DNA from: Mucilaginibacter mali
Lineage (GTDB): Bacteria > Bacteroidota > Bacteroidia > Sphingobacteriales > Sphingobacteriaceae
NCBI RefSeq assembly: GCF_013283875.1
Contig: NZ_CP054139.1
Coordinates: forward strand, 2,418,001 to 2,482,000
DNA: 64,000 bases
Direction of reading: 5' to 3'
Each line of letters starts with the position of its first letter. Position 1 is the first letter of the stretch. This document shows positions 7,167 through 16,295 of this stretch, in pieces. A program made the translations under genes and the position numbers. The notes under the pieces are model-generated. The model had not been told where the DNA came from. It did no database searches and saw nothing but the letters and a program-made list of their open reading frames with translations.

Positions 7167-8132
7167 TTATTTTACCAGTAAAAGTTTTTTACTTAATTGC
7201 TGCCCACCTACCTGCATTACGTAGATGTACATACCTGCGGTTAGGTCGCCAAGGTAGGCGTTTACTTCGTGGAAGCCCGAAGTTTGGTATTCGTCGACGA
7301 GGGTGCGCACTGGTTTACCAAGCAGGTTATATAATTTAATTTGCACTTTACCGGCTTGCGATAAGCTGAAATTGATACGTGTGTTATCGCGTACCGGGTT
7401 TGGATAGTTTTGACTGATGCCAATAAGCAGAAGTTTTTCTTCGATAGCTTCGTTAATGGCATCAAAAAGTACAAAGCTAATAAGCTTATATCCCTGGGCA
7501 TTGGGGTGCACCATATCCTGGTACAGGTTAAAATCGCGGCCAAGCGATTGGTTAATATCCGCAAGATATACGTGATAATCCATCGCCAGCTTTTTGTAAA
7601 GCGTGTTAATTTGCTTTACCACCAGGTTACAGTTCTTTAAAAACTGATCATTCTTATCGTTATAAAACTGTATGGTGCCTATAATAGGTATCAGGTTATG
7701 TTTTATCGATTCTTCAATATAATACCGCATATTTCGTTCGGTATCTGTAATTCTCATCTTTTTATTAACAATGGCCTGCGCATCGTTAGCGCCCATGTCA
7801 ATAACGATAAAGCCCGTTCGGCCCTCAATCGCTTTCGGGAAACGGGTTAAACCCTGTGTAGTAGTTTCGCCAGGAATACCATTATTGGTGATATCGATAA
7901 TTTTACCGGTATAACAATTTTCGAAATTTTGCTTCAGGCCGGGCTGAAAAGAAAAGCCCCCAATGCCCGCCACCGTACTGGCGCCAAACGTGGTGATGTT
8001 GATACTATCCTTACTGTAAAATTTTGAGGCGGCACTACAATTCGGCAGCTGAGCGTGTGCCGATAGGAAGAACAATAGTAAAGCGACCGTAAAGTAAATT
8101 ATCCGTTGATAATTCCTGTTTTTCCTTTTCAA
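7167..8132 (-). CDS. Secreted SGNH/GDSL-type esterase with type IX secretion sorting domain
   Basis: 321 residues: signal peptide (1-27), an SGNH hydrolase domain (about 40-235) and a C-terminal Por-type sorting domain (about 243-321, from NYPNPVRDNTRINF to QLSKKLLLVK). Catalytic features visible are Ser52 in FGASTVAG (block I), Gly-Ala-Asn-Asp at 114-117 (block III) and Asp206/His209 in DMVHPNAQGYKL (block V). SGNH enzymes hydrolyse esters, often on carbohydrates; the substrate cannot be read from sequence. The sorting domain predicts passage through the outer membrane by the type IX system and attachment or release at the cell surface. It stands alone on the minus strand. Confidence 0.88.
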   Translation of the reverse strand: MKRKNRNYQRIIYFTVALLLFFLSAHAQLPNCSAASKFYSKDSINITTFGASTVAGIGGFSFQPGLKQNFENCYTGKIIDITNNGIPGETTTQGLTRFPKAIEGRTGFIVIDMGANDAQAIVNKKMRITDTERNMRYYIEESIKHNLIPIIGTIQFYNDKNDQFLKNCNLVVKQINTLYKKLAMDYHVYLADINQSLGRDFNLYQDMVHPNAQGYKLISFVLFDAINEAIEEKLLLIGISQNYPNPVRDNTRINFSLSQAGKVQIKLYNLLGKPVRTLVDEYQTSGFHEVNAYLGDLTAGMYIYVMQVGGQQLSKKLLLVK

Positions 8133-8402
8133 AGCCTAACCAATAGTAATTGAACAAATATATAAAATAACCCTTGATATTTAGCAACTTAACCAACAGT
8201 AAAACCTATCGGGTAAAACTATATTATTTATGCCGATGCAAATTAAATACCACAATGTGTTTTAAGTGTTAATTAAAGCTATTAGACTTAAAAGTTAACG
8301 CAATTGTTGCAACATCATTATAAATTAATATTTGCGGGATATTTAGGCGGGGAATTGCATGGAAATATATCCACAGTTTACACGCTTACCGGCAACAACC
8401 TA

Positions 8403-8410
8403 TATATTTG
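8403..8410 (+). promoter_or_regulatory. Candidate -7 element for the M20 peptidase gene
   Basis: TATATTTG is an exact TAnnTTTG match 20 nt before the ATG at 8430, with a weak TTTA at 8377-8380 upstream. A second candidate, TTG at 8307-8309 with AATATTTG at 8327-8334, lies about 75 nt further upstream. I cannot choose between them. Confidence 0.4.
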
Positions 8411-8429
8411 CCAACAAACTAAACAACCA

Positions 8430-9800
8430 ATGCAGGATATAAAACAATATGTAGAAGCCAACAAGCAACGCATGCTTGATGAACTGTTTGAACTGTTGCG
8501 CTGCCCATCGGTAAGTGCCGACCCTAAATATAAGGATGATGTATTAAAAACTGCCGACCTGGTAGCCAAGCGACTTACAGAAAGCGGCGCCGATAAGGTA
8601 GAAGTTTGCCAAACCGCCGGCTACCCTATTGTTTACGGAGAAAAGATCATCGACCCAGCCAAACCTACCGTTTTGGTTTATGGCCATTATGATGTGCAAC
8701 CGGCCGATCCGCTGGAATTGTGGCATACCCCTCCTTTTGAACCTACTGTACGCGATGGCAAAATATATGCCCGCGGCGCCTGCGATGATAAAGGCCAGTT
8801 TTATATGCACGTTAAAGCATTTGAACTGATGATGCAAACCAACACCTTGCCTTGCAATATCAAATTTATGATTGAGGGTGAAGAGGAAGTTGGGTCGAAC
8901 AACCTTGGCATCTATGTTAAAGCTAACAAGGAACGCCTGAAAGCCGATGTGGTACTGATATCGGATACATCAATGATCAGCATGGAAAACCCATCGCTGG
9001 AGACTGGTCTGCGTGGCTTATCATATTTAGAAGTGGAAGTTGTTGGCCCTAACCGCGATCTGCATTCGGGCGTTTACGGTGGCGCAGTAGCTAACCCGGC
9101 TACTATACTGGCCAAAATGATCGCATCTATGCATGATGAAAATAATCATATCGCCATCCCTGGTTTTTATAACGATGTGGTGGAGTTGACCGATACGGAG
9201 AAAAAAGAACTTAACTCGGCACCATACGACGAGGAAGAATATAAGAAGGATTTGGGTGTGGATGCCCTGTGGGGCGAAAAAGGCTACTCGACGTTTGAGC
9301 GTACCGGCACCCGCCCTACTTTGGAAGTAAACGGTATTTGGGGCGGCTATATTGGCGAAGGCGCAAAAACTGTGCTGCCATCAAAGGCCAACGCCAAAAT
9401 TTCTATGCGTTTGGTACCCAACCAAAGTTCGGAAAAGATCACCCAGCTGTTTACCGATCACTTCAACAAGATTGCCCCGCCATATGTAAAGGTTACTGTT
9501 ACGCCACACCATGGCGGCGAACCGGTGGTTACCCCAACGGATAGCATCGCCTACAAGGCAGCACAAATGGCTATTACCGAATCGTTCGGCAAAGCGCCTA
9601 TCCCAACCCGTGGCGGCGGCAGTATCCCTATTGTGGCACTGTTTGAAGCGGAGTTAGGTATCAAGACCGTTCTGATGGGCTTTGGTTTGGATAGTGACGC
9701 GCTGCACTCGCCTAACGAGAAATACGACATTTATAATTACTATAAAGGCATCGAGACTTTACCCTTGTTCCACAAGTATTTTGCGGAGTTGTCTAAGTAA
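8430..9800 (+). CDS. M20 family metallopeptidase (dipeptidase)
   Basis: 456 residues from the ATG at 8430; an upstream TTG frame adds 42 residues that do not resemble the family. This is a two-zinc M20 dipeptidase of the CNDP/PepV type. Metal ligands are visible: VYGHYDVQ (His, Asp), ARGACDDKGQ (bridging Asp), EGEEEVGS (catalytic Glu and Glu ligand), LISDTSM (Asp) and the C-terminal DALHSPNEKY (His). A dimerisation lid domain lies in the middle (LHSGVYGGAVANPATIL region). No signal peptide, so it probably hydrolyses dipeptides in the cytoplasm. It converges on a dipeptide epimerase gene, which suggests a shared role in using cell-wall or dietary peptides (inference). Confidence 0.92.
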   Translation: MQDIKQYVEANKQRMLDELFELLRCPSVSADPKYKDDVLKTADLVAKRLTESGADKVEVCQTAGYPIVYGEKIIDPAKPTVLVYGHYDVQPADPLELWHTPPFEPTVRDGKIYARGACDDKGQFYMHVKAFELMMQTNTLPCNIKFMIEGEEEVGSNNLGIYVKANKERLKADVVLISDTSMISMENPSLETGLRGLSYLEVEVVGPNRDLHSGVYGGAVANPATILAKMIASMHDENNHIAIPGFYNDVVELTDTEKKELNSAPYDEEEYKKDLGVDALWGEKGYSTFERTGTRPTLEVNGIWGGYIGEGAKTVLPSKANAKISMRLVPNQSSEKITQLFTDHFNKIAPPYVKVTVTPHHGGEPVVTPTDSIAYKAAQMAITESFGKAPIPTRGGGSIPIVALFEAELGIKTVLMGFGLDSDALHSPNEKYDIYNYYKGIETLPLFHKYFAELSK

Positions 9801-9813
9801 AATAGAGAATTTT

Positions 9814-9846
9814 TAAACGGCGATGGAAGTTATACATCGCCGTTTA
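9814..9846. terminator. Bidirectional terminator between M20 peptidase and dipeptide epimerase
   Basis: TAAACGGCGATG (9814-9825) pairs with CATCGCCGTTTA (9835-9846) around a 9-nt loop, with a T tract upstream on the other strand and AATTT downstream. It lies exactly between convergent genes. Confidence 0.85.
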
Positions 9847-9848
9847 AT

Positions 9849-10946
9849 TTACACACTAAACCGTTCGCATTTAGCTAAAAACGCCTCATCCGCATCAGCG
9901 CCGATCCCTGGAGCATCCGGCATTTGCAGATGGTAGCCGTTATAACTAACCCCGCCAACACAGGGGTCTTCCAAATGACCAAGCTTGCAGGTATCCATAT
10001 CAAAAAATTGGATATTTGGACTGGCATATACCAGGTGCAGCTTGGCGCTCAGGGCTATGCGGCTTTCCAGCATCCCGCCCATCATACAGGGGATGCCGTA
10101 CCCGGCAGCGGCATCATGTATCTTTATCGCTTCATTTATTCCGCCCGATTTGGCCAGTTTGATATTGATATAATGGCAGGAATGACTTTTTAACTGCTTC
10201 AGCGCATCGTAATGGTTATATACACTTTCATCGGCCATAATTTTTACCGGAGATAGCTGCATCAGTTCGGGCAGGCGGTCATCAAACCAGGTGCGCATGG
10301 GTTGTTCGCAAAATTCAATATCGTAAGCGCTGATACCATTAAGCGCAAACAACGCGTCGTCAAAAGTCCAGCCCTGGTTAGCGTCAACCCTTATCTTCAT
10401 TTCCGGGCCAACCGCGGCACGGATCTGCCTGATGCGCTCCACATCGCCGGCGGCATCTTTTCCTAATTTTACCTTTAGATAATTAGCGCCCTCGTTACGG
10501 AATGCCAATGCCCGTTGCGCCATAATTTCTGGAGCGGCAATGCCAACGGTGATATCTGTTTCAATACTCCTTTCAGTACCTTTTAGATATTGCCATAACG
10601 GTAAACCGGCATTTTTGGCAGCGATATCGTACAAAGCCATATCAAAGGCGCTTTTTATGGTACCGTTGCCGGCGGTAAAATCGTGCAGTTGCTTTAGGCG
10701 GGCTTCGATATCCAAAGCATCCTGTCCCTTCCACAGGCGGGCAAACTCCTTTGCCATTACCAGGCAGGTATCCTGCGTTTCGCCTACTATCATAGGGAAA
10801 GCCGAGCACTCGCCCACACCATAAAAACCGGCATCGGTATGCACGCGGATAAAGGTATTTTGTGCATAATCCATAGTTCCGGTAGCAATGGTGAACGGCT
10901 CCATAGGGATGCTGAAGCGGTAGATATCTATGTGGGTAATGATCAT
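9849..10946 (-). CDS. Dipeptide epimerase, enolase superfamily (muconate-lactonizing subgroup)
   Basis: 365 residues. Enolase-superfamily active-site residues are all present: the KxK acid/base pair Lys158/Lys160 in YLKVKLG, magnesium ligands Asp188 (RVDANQGW), Glu214 (CEQP) and Asp239 (MADES), and the second catalytic Lys263 in NIKLAKSGG. The C-terminal FFDMDTCKLGHLEDP block is typical of Bacteroidota dipeptide epimerases related to L-Ala-D/L-Glu epimerase (YcjG/YkfB). Such enzymes invert the second residue of dipeptides, for example murein-derived L-Ala-D-Glu; actual specificity varies and is not readable here. No signal peptide. The convergent M20 dipeptidase would cleave the products (inference). 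Confidence 0.88.
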   Translation of the reverse strand: MIITHIDIYRFSIPMEPFTIATGTMDYAQNTFIRVHTDAGFYGVGECSAFPMIVGETQDTCLVMAKEFARLWKGQDALDIEARLKQLHDFTAGNGTIKSAFDMALYDIAAKNAGLPLWQYLKGTERSIETDITVGIAAPEIMAQRALAFRNEGANYLKVKLGKDAAGDVERIRQIRAAVGPEMKIRVDANQGWTFDDALFALNGISAYDIEFCEQPMRTWFDDRLPELMQLSPVKIMADESVYNHYDALKQLKSHSCHYINIKLAKSGGINEAIKIHDAAAGYGIPCMMGGMLESRIALSAKLHLVYASPNIQFFDMDTCKLGHLEDPCVGGVSYNGYHLQMPDAPGIGADADEAFLAKCERFSV

Positions 10947-11007
10947 TTTAAATATTAGTGTTAACGGCTAAATATCGTTTTTATACGGGTAACATTCAAT
11001 CAAAAAA

Positions 11008-11038
11008 TTTGCTTTGCAAAACAATTGGCCTATATTTG
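11008..11038 (+). promoter_or_regulatory. Consensus Bacteroidota promoter for the DUF4290-murA unit
   Basis: TTTG at 11008-11011, exactly 19 nt, then TATATTTG at 11031-11038: a perfect match to the Bacteroidota primary-sigma consensus. The first start codon is at 11149, so the leader is a little over 100 nt. Confidence 0.85.
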
Positions 11039-11148
11039 TGTCTCCACAACAATTCAACTTTAGCCGCCACCGATGTTCATTCCGGTTGGATCTGCGCTAA
11101 TTTTAGCTTCAAACAAATAGATATTTACATTTTAAAAGAAATTAATAT

Positions 11149-11883
11149 ATGGCTAATTTAAGTCCATCTGCTCCGTTTGATTATAATTCAACCCGGAAAA
11201 AATTATTACTTACCGAGTACGGCCGCAACGTACAAAACATGGTGAAATACATTGTGGAGCTGCCGTCTAAAGAGGAACGAAACAAATACGCCCAGGTGGT
11301 TATCGACCTGATGGGCTTCCTGAACCCGCACCTGCGCGATGTGGCCGACTTTAAGCACAAACTTTGGGATCACCTGCACATCATATCCGATTTTAAGATA
11401 GATGTAGATTCGCCCTACCCGGTTCCAACTGTCGAAGCTATCCATCTGAAGCCTGAACCACTCCGTTATCCGCACCAACGCATCAGGTACAAGCACTATG
11501 GCAAAACCATCGAGCTGATGATAGAAAAGGCGAAAAGCATTGACGAGCCTGCCCGCAAACAACACATGGTACAAGCCATTGCCAACTTTATGAAGATGGC
11601 CTACGTGCAATGGAATAAAGATTCGGTATCGGACGAAAGCATCCTGGCCGATTTACGCGAACTATCGCGCGGCGAACTGAAGCTGGAAGACAACGTAAAC
11701 CTGAATAAGGTTGAATTCCGCCAGCAGGATACTAAGGCACGCAACAACAATCAACGTAACAATAATAACAACCAGCGCAACAACAATAACCAGAATAACC
11801 GTAACAATAACCAGCGCAACAACAATAACCAAAACAACCGTAACAACCAGCGTAACAACAACGGAGGCGGCAGGAAATACTAA
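11149..11883 (+). CDS. DUF4290 family protein with Asn/Arg/Gln-rich tail
   Basis: 244 residues. The first ~180 form a conserved mostly helical domain (YGRNVQNMVKYIVELPSKEERN, LMGFLNPHLRDVADFKHKLWDHL) that I recognise as DUF4290, a Bacteroidota family of unknown function. The last ~45 residues are a low-complexity run of Arg, Asn and Gln ending in GGGRKY, encoded by near-repetitive AAC/AAT/CGT codons, so its length probably varies between strains. Such basic Asn-rich tails can bind RNA or be disordered; that is inference. It lies 118 nt before murA, a neighbourhood I recall as common in the phylum, and probably shares its transcript. Confidence 0.8.
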   Translation: MANLSPSAPFDYNSTRKKLLLTEYGRNVQNMVKYIVELPSKEERNKYAQVVIDLMGFLNPHLRDVADFKHKLWDHLHIISDFKIDVDSPYPVPTVEAIHLKPEPLRYPHQRIRYKHYGKTIELMIEKAKSIDEPARKQHMVQAIANFMKMAYVQWNKDSVSDESILADLRELSRGELKLEDNVNLNKVEFRQQDTKARNNNQRNNNNNQRNNNNQNNRNNNQRNNNNQNNRNNQRNNNGGGRKY

Positions 11884-12001
11884 TTGGCTGCGCCGTTCAT
11901 AGCTAATGGTTCATAGTTCATCGCTTATCCAGTAGTGTACTATAAACCATCGGCCATGAACCATGAACTATTTGTGAACCATCAACCATGAACTTCTAAA
12001 A

Positions 12002-13309
12002 ATGACTAACGCATTTGAAATTATAGGCGGCAAGCCGCTAAAAGGCGAAATAGTACCGCAGGGTGCCAAAAACGAGGCCCTGCAGATCCTATCGGCTGTG
12101 TTACTGACCGGCGAGAAGATGACCATCAGCAATATCCCGGATATTAAAGATGTGAATAAACTGATAGAGCTGCTGGGGGATATGGGCGTAAAGGTTGAGC
12201 GACTGAACGGAGACACCTACACCTTCCAGGCTGATGAGATCGATCTGAACTTTTTCGAGTCGGATGTATTCAGGCAAAAAGGCGGTAGCTTGCGTGGATC
12301 GGTGATGATCGTTGGCCCGCTGCTGGCCCGCTTCGGCAAGGCATCTATCCCTAAACCGGGTGGCGATAAAATTGGCCGACGACGTTTGGATACCCACTTC
12401 CTTGGTTTTGAAAAGCTGGGTGCCCGCTTTGATTATAATGCCGATACCGGTTTTTACAATGTAGATGCATCAAACCTGCAGGGTACTTATATTTTGCTGG
12501 ATGAAGCATCGGTAACCGGTACAGCTAACGTAGTGATGGCCGCGGTATTATCAAAAGGTACTACCACCATTTATAATGCAGCCTGCGAACCATACCTGCA
12601 ACAGCTTTGCAAAATGCTGAACCGTATGGGCGCTAAGATCAGCGGCATTGGGTCGAACCTGTTGACCATTGAAGGCGTAACCGAACTGGGCGGCACCGAG
12701 CACCGCATGCTACCGGATATGATAGAGATCGGCTCGTTCATTGGTTTGGCTGCCATGACCGGATCGGAGATCACCATTAAAGATGTACATTATAATGAGT
12801 TAGGTATTATCCCCGATGTATTCCGTCGTTTAGGTATCAAATTGGAATTGCGCGGCGATGATATTTTTATCCCCGCACAGGAACATTACGAAATAGAGAC
12901 TTTTATCGACGGTTCTATCATGACCATTGCCGATGCGCCATGGCCTGGCTTCACCCCCGACCTGTTGAGCATTGTGCTGGTGGTAGCTATCCAGGCCAAA
13001 GGTTCGGTACTGATCCATCAAAAAATGTTCGAGAGCCGCTTGTTCTTTGTAGATAAACTGCTGGATATGGGCGCACAGATCATCCTTTGCGATCCGCATC
13101 GTGCTACCGTTATTGGCTTAGATAAACAAGTACAGCTGCGTGGTATCTCCATGACATCGCCGGATATCCGTGCAGGCGTATCGTTACTGATCGCCGCATT
13201 ATCTGCACAAGGTAAATCAACAATTTATAACATTGAGCAGATAGAGCGCGGTTATCAGCATATAGATAAACGCCTGCAAGCACTCGGCGCGGATATCAAA
13301 AGGGTATGA
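12002..13309 (+). CDS. murA: UDP-N-acetylglucosamine 1-carboxyvinyltransferase with Asp in place of the active-site Cys
   Basis: 435 residues, the normal MurA length. It catalyses the first committed step of peptidoglycan synthesis, transfer of enolpyruvate from PEP to UDP-GlcNAc, in the cytoplasm. N-terminal FEIIGGKPLKGEIVPQGAKN carries the substrate Lys/Asn, and the two inside-out alpha/beta domains are complete. The active-site loop reads PKPGGDKIGRRRLD, so the residue equal to E. coli Cys115 is Asp122 (codon GAT at 12365-12367). Cys-to-Asp MurA enzymes stay active and resist alkylation by fosfomycin, as known from mycobacteria and chlamydiae. The gene follows DUF4290 and is closed by a strong terminator. 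Confidence 0.96.
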   Translation: MTNAFEIIGGKPLKGEIVPQGAKNEALQILSAVLLTGEKMTISNIPDIKDVNKLIELLGDMGVKVERLNGDTYTFQADEIDLNFFESDVFRQKGGSLRGSVMIVGPLLARFGKASIPKPGGDKIGRRRLDTHFLGFEKLGARFDYNADTGFYNVDASNLQGTYILLDEASVTGTANVVMAAVLSKGTTTIYNAACEPYLQQLCKMLNRMGAKISGIGSNLLTIEGVTELGGTEHRMLPDMIEIGSFIGLAAMTGSEITIKDVHYNELGIIPDVFRRLGIKLELRGDDIFIPAQEHYEIETFIDGSIMTIADAPWPGFTPDLLSIVLVVAIQAKGSVLIHQKMFESRLFFVDKLLDMGAQIILCDPHRATVIGLDKQVQLRGISMTSPDIRAGVSLLIAALSAQGKSTIYNIEQIERGYQHIDKRLQALGADIKRV

Positions 13310-13326
13310 TATCCAACAAAAATAAA

Positions 13327-13369
13327 AAAACAGAAAAGTCGAAGTTAAATGCTTCGACTTTTCTGTTTT
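13327..13369. terminator. Bidirectional terminator between murA and ompA-like gene
   Basis: An uninterrupted 18-bp stem (13327-13344 with 13352-13369, core GAAAAGTCGAAG) encloses a 7-nt loop and has A and T runs on either side, so it can serve both convergent transcripts. Confidence 0.9.
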
Positions 13370-13404
13370 AAAGCCCCTCTCCTTCAGAGAAGAGGTCTGA
13401 GGTA

Positions 13405-14778
13405 TTAGAATAACGTAAACTCAACCCTACGGTTCTGTTGACGACCGGCAGCGGTTTTGTTAGTCGCTATCGGTTGTGTTTCGCCGTAACCTGTTGCTTC
13501 AATACGTGATGGATTAGCACCTTTACTTACCAGGAACGATTTTACCGACTCGGCCCTGTCTTTCGATAGTTTCATATTAGCTTCGTCCGAACCTACGTTA
13601 TCGGTATGACCGGCCAGCTTCAGGCTGAAATTTTTCTCGACCAGTAACTGGGCTACTCTTTCCAGGCTTGGGAACGATTTGGCGCGGATAGTAGCCTTAC
13701 CAAAATCAAACTCCAGGTTTTGGATGGCTTCCTTCACAATTTTCTTATCAGCCTCGGTTACATAAACCTTTACATCAGGCTTGGCAACCGGCAGCGGGCA
13801 ACCCGAACCATCAACCTTGGTACCGGCAGGCGTGTTAGGGCATTTGTCAAAAAAGTCGGGCACGCCATCGCCGTCGCTATCCATCGTAAACTTAGCCAGG
13901 TTGGCGTTAGTTGCGGCTAAATTTGCGTTAGTGGTATTCAGATCGTTGCGCAATTGCTCATTACGGGCTTTTTCAGCATCGATCATGTTTTGCAGCGCGA
14001 TCTCTTTAGTAGTATACTCGGTACGCATAGATGCTACCGGGTTATGCGTTGCCAATTGCGGTTTTGAGCGTTTGCCTAAAGCAAACTCCAAGCCGATGTG
14101 TCCGTACGAAAACTGATCGTAGTTACCGCCTGTGGTATAGCCATCCAGGTTATCGCTATGCATAAAATTTACGGTGTAGCCCAAATCGATATTGATTGAG
14201 GGACTAACATTGAATTTTAGGCCGACACCAACCGGAACATAAAACTCGCTGATATTGCTACCATTACGATAACCCGGCGTAGCAGCACCCGAAGCATTGT
14301 ATAAAGTTGGCTTATACCCGGCAAACCCACCACCGGCCAACATATATGGCTGCATGCCGCCTTGCTGATTACTCCAGCTGATATTGGCAAGCGTGAACAC
14401 ACCGGTCAGATCTACCGCGTAATTAACATCGGTTTTCACACGGTTAAAAGCAGTGCCTAAGGCTGGGTCGGTACCCTCAAGCTGGCCCCGGAAGAAATTG
14501 GCTTGTATACCGAACGAGTGCCAGATCTGGTTTTTGATGTAAGCGCCGTAACCGAAATTTATTTTCTGTGTATGCCAATCCTCTTTACCCTGAAAGGGGG
14601 TGTAAAATGATGGTGAGGCACCATACAGGCCAATTGACCAGGTACGGAATGAGCTTACGGGCGAAAAAGGTTTTACATAAGTTGCAGTTGCCACAGAATC
14701 GGGCGTTTGTGCAAATAGTTTGCTCCCCATCAACAGTCCGGAGACCAGTAACGAGGCTTTGTTTAAATGTAGCTTCAT
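13405..14778 (-). CDS. OmpA-family outer-membrane protein with thrombospondin type-3 linker
   Basis: 457 residues: signal peptide (1-23, ending LFAQ), an N-terminal beta-barrel region (about 40-235) with alternating hydrophobic strands, a short coiled-coil stretch (about 255-295, RNEQLRNDLNTTNANLAATN), a calcium-binding thrombospondin type-3 repeat (DSDGDGVPDFFDKCPNTPAG) and a C-terminal OmpA peptidoglycan-binding domain (about 345-457) with GHTDNVGSDEANMKLSKDRA and TGYGETQPIA. This build anchors the outer membrane to peptidoglycan. It is monocistronic, convergent with murA, with a 242-nt upstream gap. Confidence 0.93.
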   Translation of the reverse strand: MKLHLNKASLLVSGLLMGSKLFAQTPDSVATATYVKPFSPVSSFRTWSIGLYGASPSFYTPFQGKEDWHTQKINFGYGAYIKNQIWHSFGIQANFFRGQLEGTDPALGTAFNRVKTDVNYAVDLTGVFTLANISWSNQQGGMQPYMLAGGGFAGYKPTLYNASGAATPGYRNGSNISEFYVPVGVGLKFNVSPSINIDLGYTVNFMHSDNLDGYTTGGNYDQFSYGHIGLEFALGKRSKPQLATHNPVASMRTEYTTKEIALQNMIDAEKARNEQLRNDLNTTNANLAATNANLAKFTMDSDGDGVPDFFDKCPNTPAGTKVDGSGCPLPVAKPDVKVYVTEADKKIVKEAIQNLEFDFGKATIRAKSFPSLERVAQLLVEKNFSLKLAGHTDNVGSDEANMKLSKDRAESVKSFLVSKGANPSRIEATGYGETQPIATNKTAAGRQQNRRVEFTLF

Positions 14779-15020
14779 GGTTGTGTAGTTTATAATGGTG
14801 TTTATTTAAACACATATACAACCATCCAATATCGGTGCCAATATAAAAACAGGTATTGGTTTATTAACTACAATAAGGTGTTACACAACATCGCTTAAAT
14901 ACAGAATATCAGCATACAATTCTGTTTAAAAAGCTAATTGTAATCTATAACAAATCCACCTGTCGGTTAATAAGCGACAGCACAAATAGTACTAAAAAGG
15001 CTACAATTAATTTATTGATA

Positions 15021-16121
15021 TCAGGATTTTACCGGTTGCACCCTCCAGGTAAAACTATACCTGCTCAGCTGAAATGTAAATGAAAAAGTGATATTTTGCT
15101 CCATTGGTTTCCCATCGGCAGTGCCTGGTTGCAAGCCCGGCAGCCTGCGCAACTGATTAATTATTCCACGTGCAATTTCCTCGTTAAAAGCGTTGGTATA
15201 TCTAAGGTTATATACCAGGCCATTTTTACCCACAATACCGGTAATTTCTAACTGATCGTTATACGGCGCTAAGTCTACCTTGCTAAGGTACGCGCTGATC
15301 AGCCGGCTAATTTCCTCGCTATACGCCCTTACGCCTCCCTGATAAAAGGCATAAACAATAGCTTGTTTTTTTGTTTCGCCACATGCTGTAGGCGATAGTA
15401 TCATTTTTTCGGCGGTAACATAAGGTAGCATATCCGGCCCTATAAATGCAATGCGCGACGCGTTAGTGTATTCGCCCATGGCGTTAGCTCCCTTCTCAAA
15501 CACGCCCTTTTTAAAACTCTCCCGTATTAAGGCCGATTTCGCCGGGTCTGCGGTGGCGTAGCCTTTCCATGTCCCATCGGGCAGTCCGTTATCCAGCTTA
15601 CCTACCCAGGTTATCGGGCCAGCGCTTACTTCATAATTGCCTTTACCGTTATCAATTATTTTACCTCCCTTTTCGTTCCAAACGCTGGCAATCTTTATTA
15701 CGCCATTGCTGACTTCAAACGTCATCCTGGGCTTGCCATTATCAAAGTTTATCTCCCACTTACCATCGTACTTGTTATCCTTATAATTGCCTTTTGATTG
15801 CAAATTACCATTGGAATAACGGGAGACAAATTCGCCATCCTTTAAACCATCGGCCGAATAATTGCCTTCAGAAAGTATCAGTGATGGATTCTGCCTGCTT
15901 ACATCCTTAAACTTGCCAAAAAAGATATGTTTGGCCGGGCTGTAATGCGCATAACGGATCATCGTGGCGCAACTATCCTCGATCATTTGATAATCTTCGT
16001 TAAGGGCGAGGTTAATGCTATCGTTACGCATCGTACGGAAACGAACCATACGCGGGGCATCCTGGGCAATGGCATATGTGCTTAGCGAGAAGCAAAAAAG
16101 AGCAGTAAATAATAGTTTCAT
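15021..16121 (-). CDS. Secreted MORN-like repeat protein with C-terminal TonB-like domain
   Basis: 366 residues with a signal peptide (1-19). The middle (about 80-210) contains toxin-antitoxin MORN-like beta-hairpin repeats (EGNYSADGLKDGEFVSRYSN, GNLQSKGNYKDNKYDGKWEI, WVGKLDNGLPDGTWKGYA). The C-terminal ~110 residues (ISAYLSKVDLAPYNDQLEITGIVGKNGLVYNLRYTN onward) resemble the TonB/energy-transducer C-terminal fold often fused to such repeats in Bacteroidota. It lacks a transmembrane anchor other than the signal peptide, so a true energy-transducing role is doubtful; it may be a periplasmic relative. It stands alone. Confidence 0.7.
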   Translation of the reverse strand: MKLLFTALFCFSLSTYAIAQDAPRMVRFRTMRNDSINLALNEDYQMIEDSCATMIRYAHYSPAKHIFFGKFKDVSRQNPSLILSEGNYSADGLKDGEFVSRYSNGNLQSKGNYKDNKYDGKWEINFDNGKPRMTFEVSNGVIKIASVWNEKGGKIIDNGKGNYEVSAGPITWVGKLDNGLPDGTWKGYATADPAKSALIRESFKKGVFEKGANAMGEYTNASRIAFIGPDMLPYVTAEKMILSPTACGETKKQAIVYAFYQGGVRAYSEEISRLISAYLSKVDLAPYNDQLEITGIVGKNGLVYNLRYTNAFNEEIARGIINQLRRLPGLQPGTADGKPMEQNITFSFTFQLSRYSFTWRVQPVKS

Positions 16122-16295
16122 TTAACGGGGGTTAATATGTAGCAATATAGCAATTGGCAAGCTATTTAAATACAAAGACCGGCCTTTTTTTGACCGGTCT
16201 TTCCGCTTATCTTTTAGATAAATTCAAGATATCAGGAATCAGGATTTACTATCCTTGATTCCCGATTCTCCCATCTTTACTCCCAATCTAATCAA

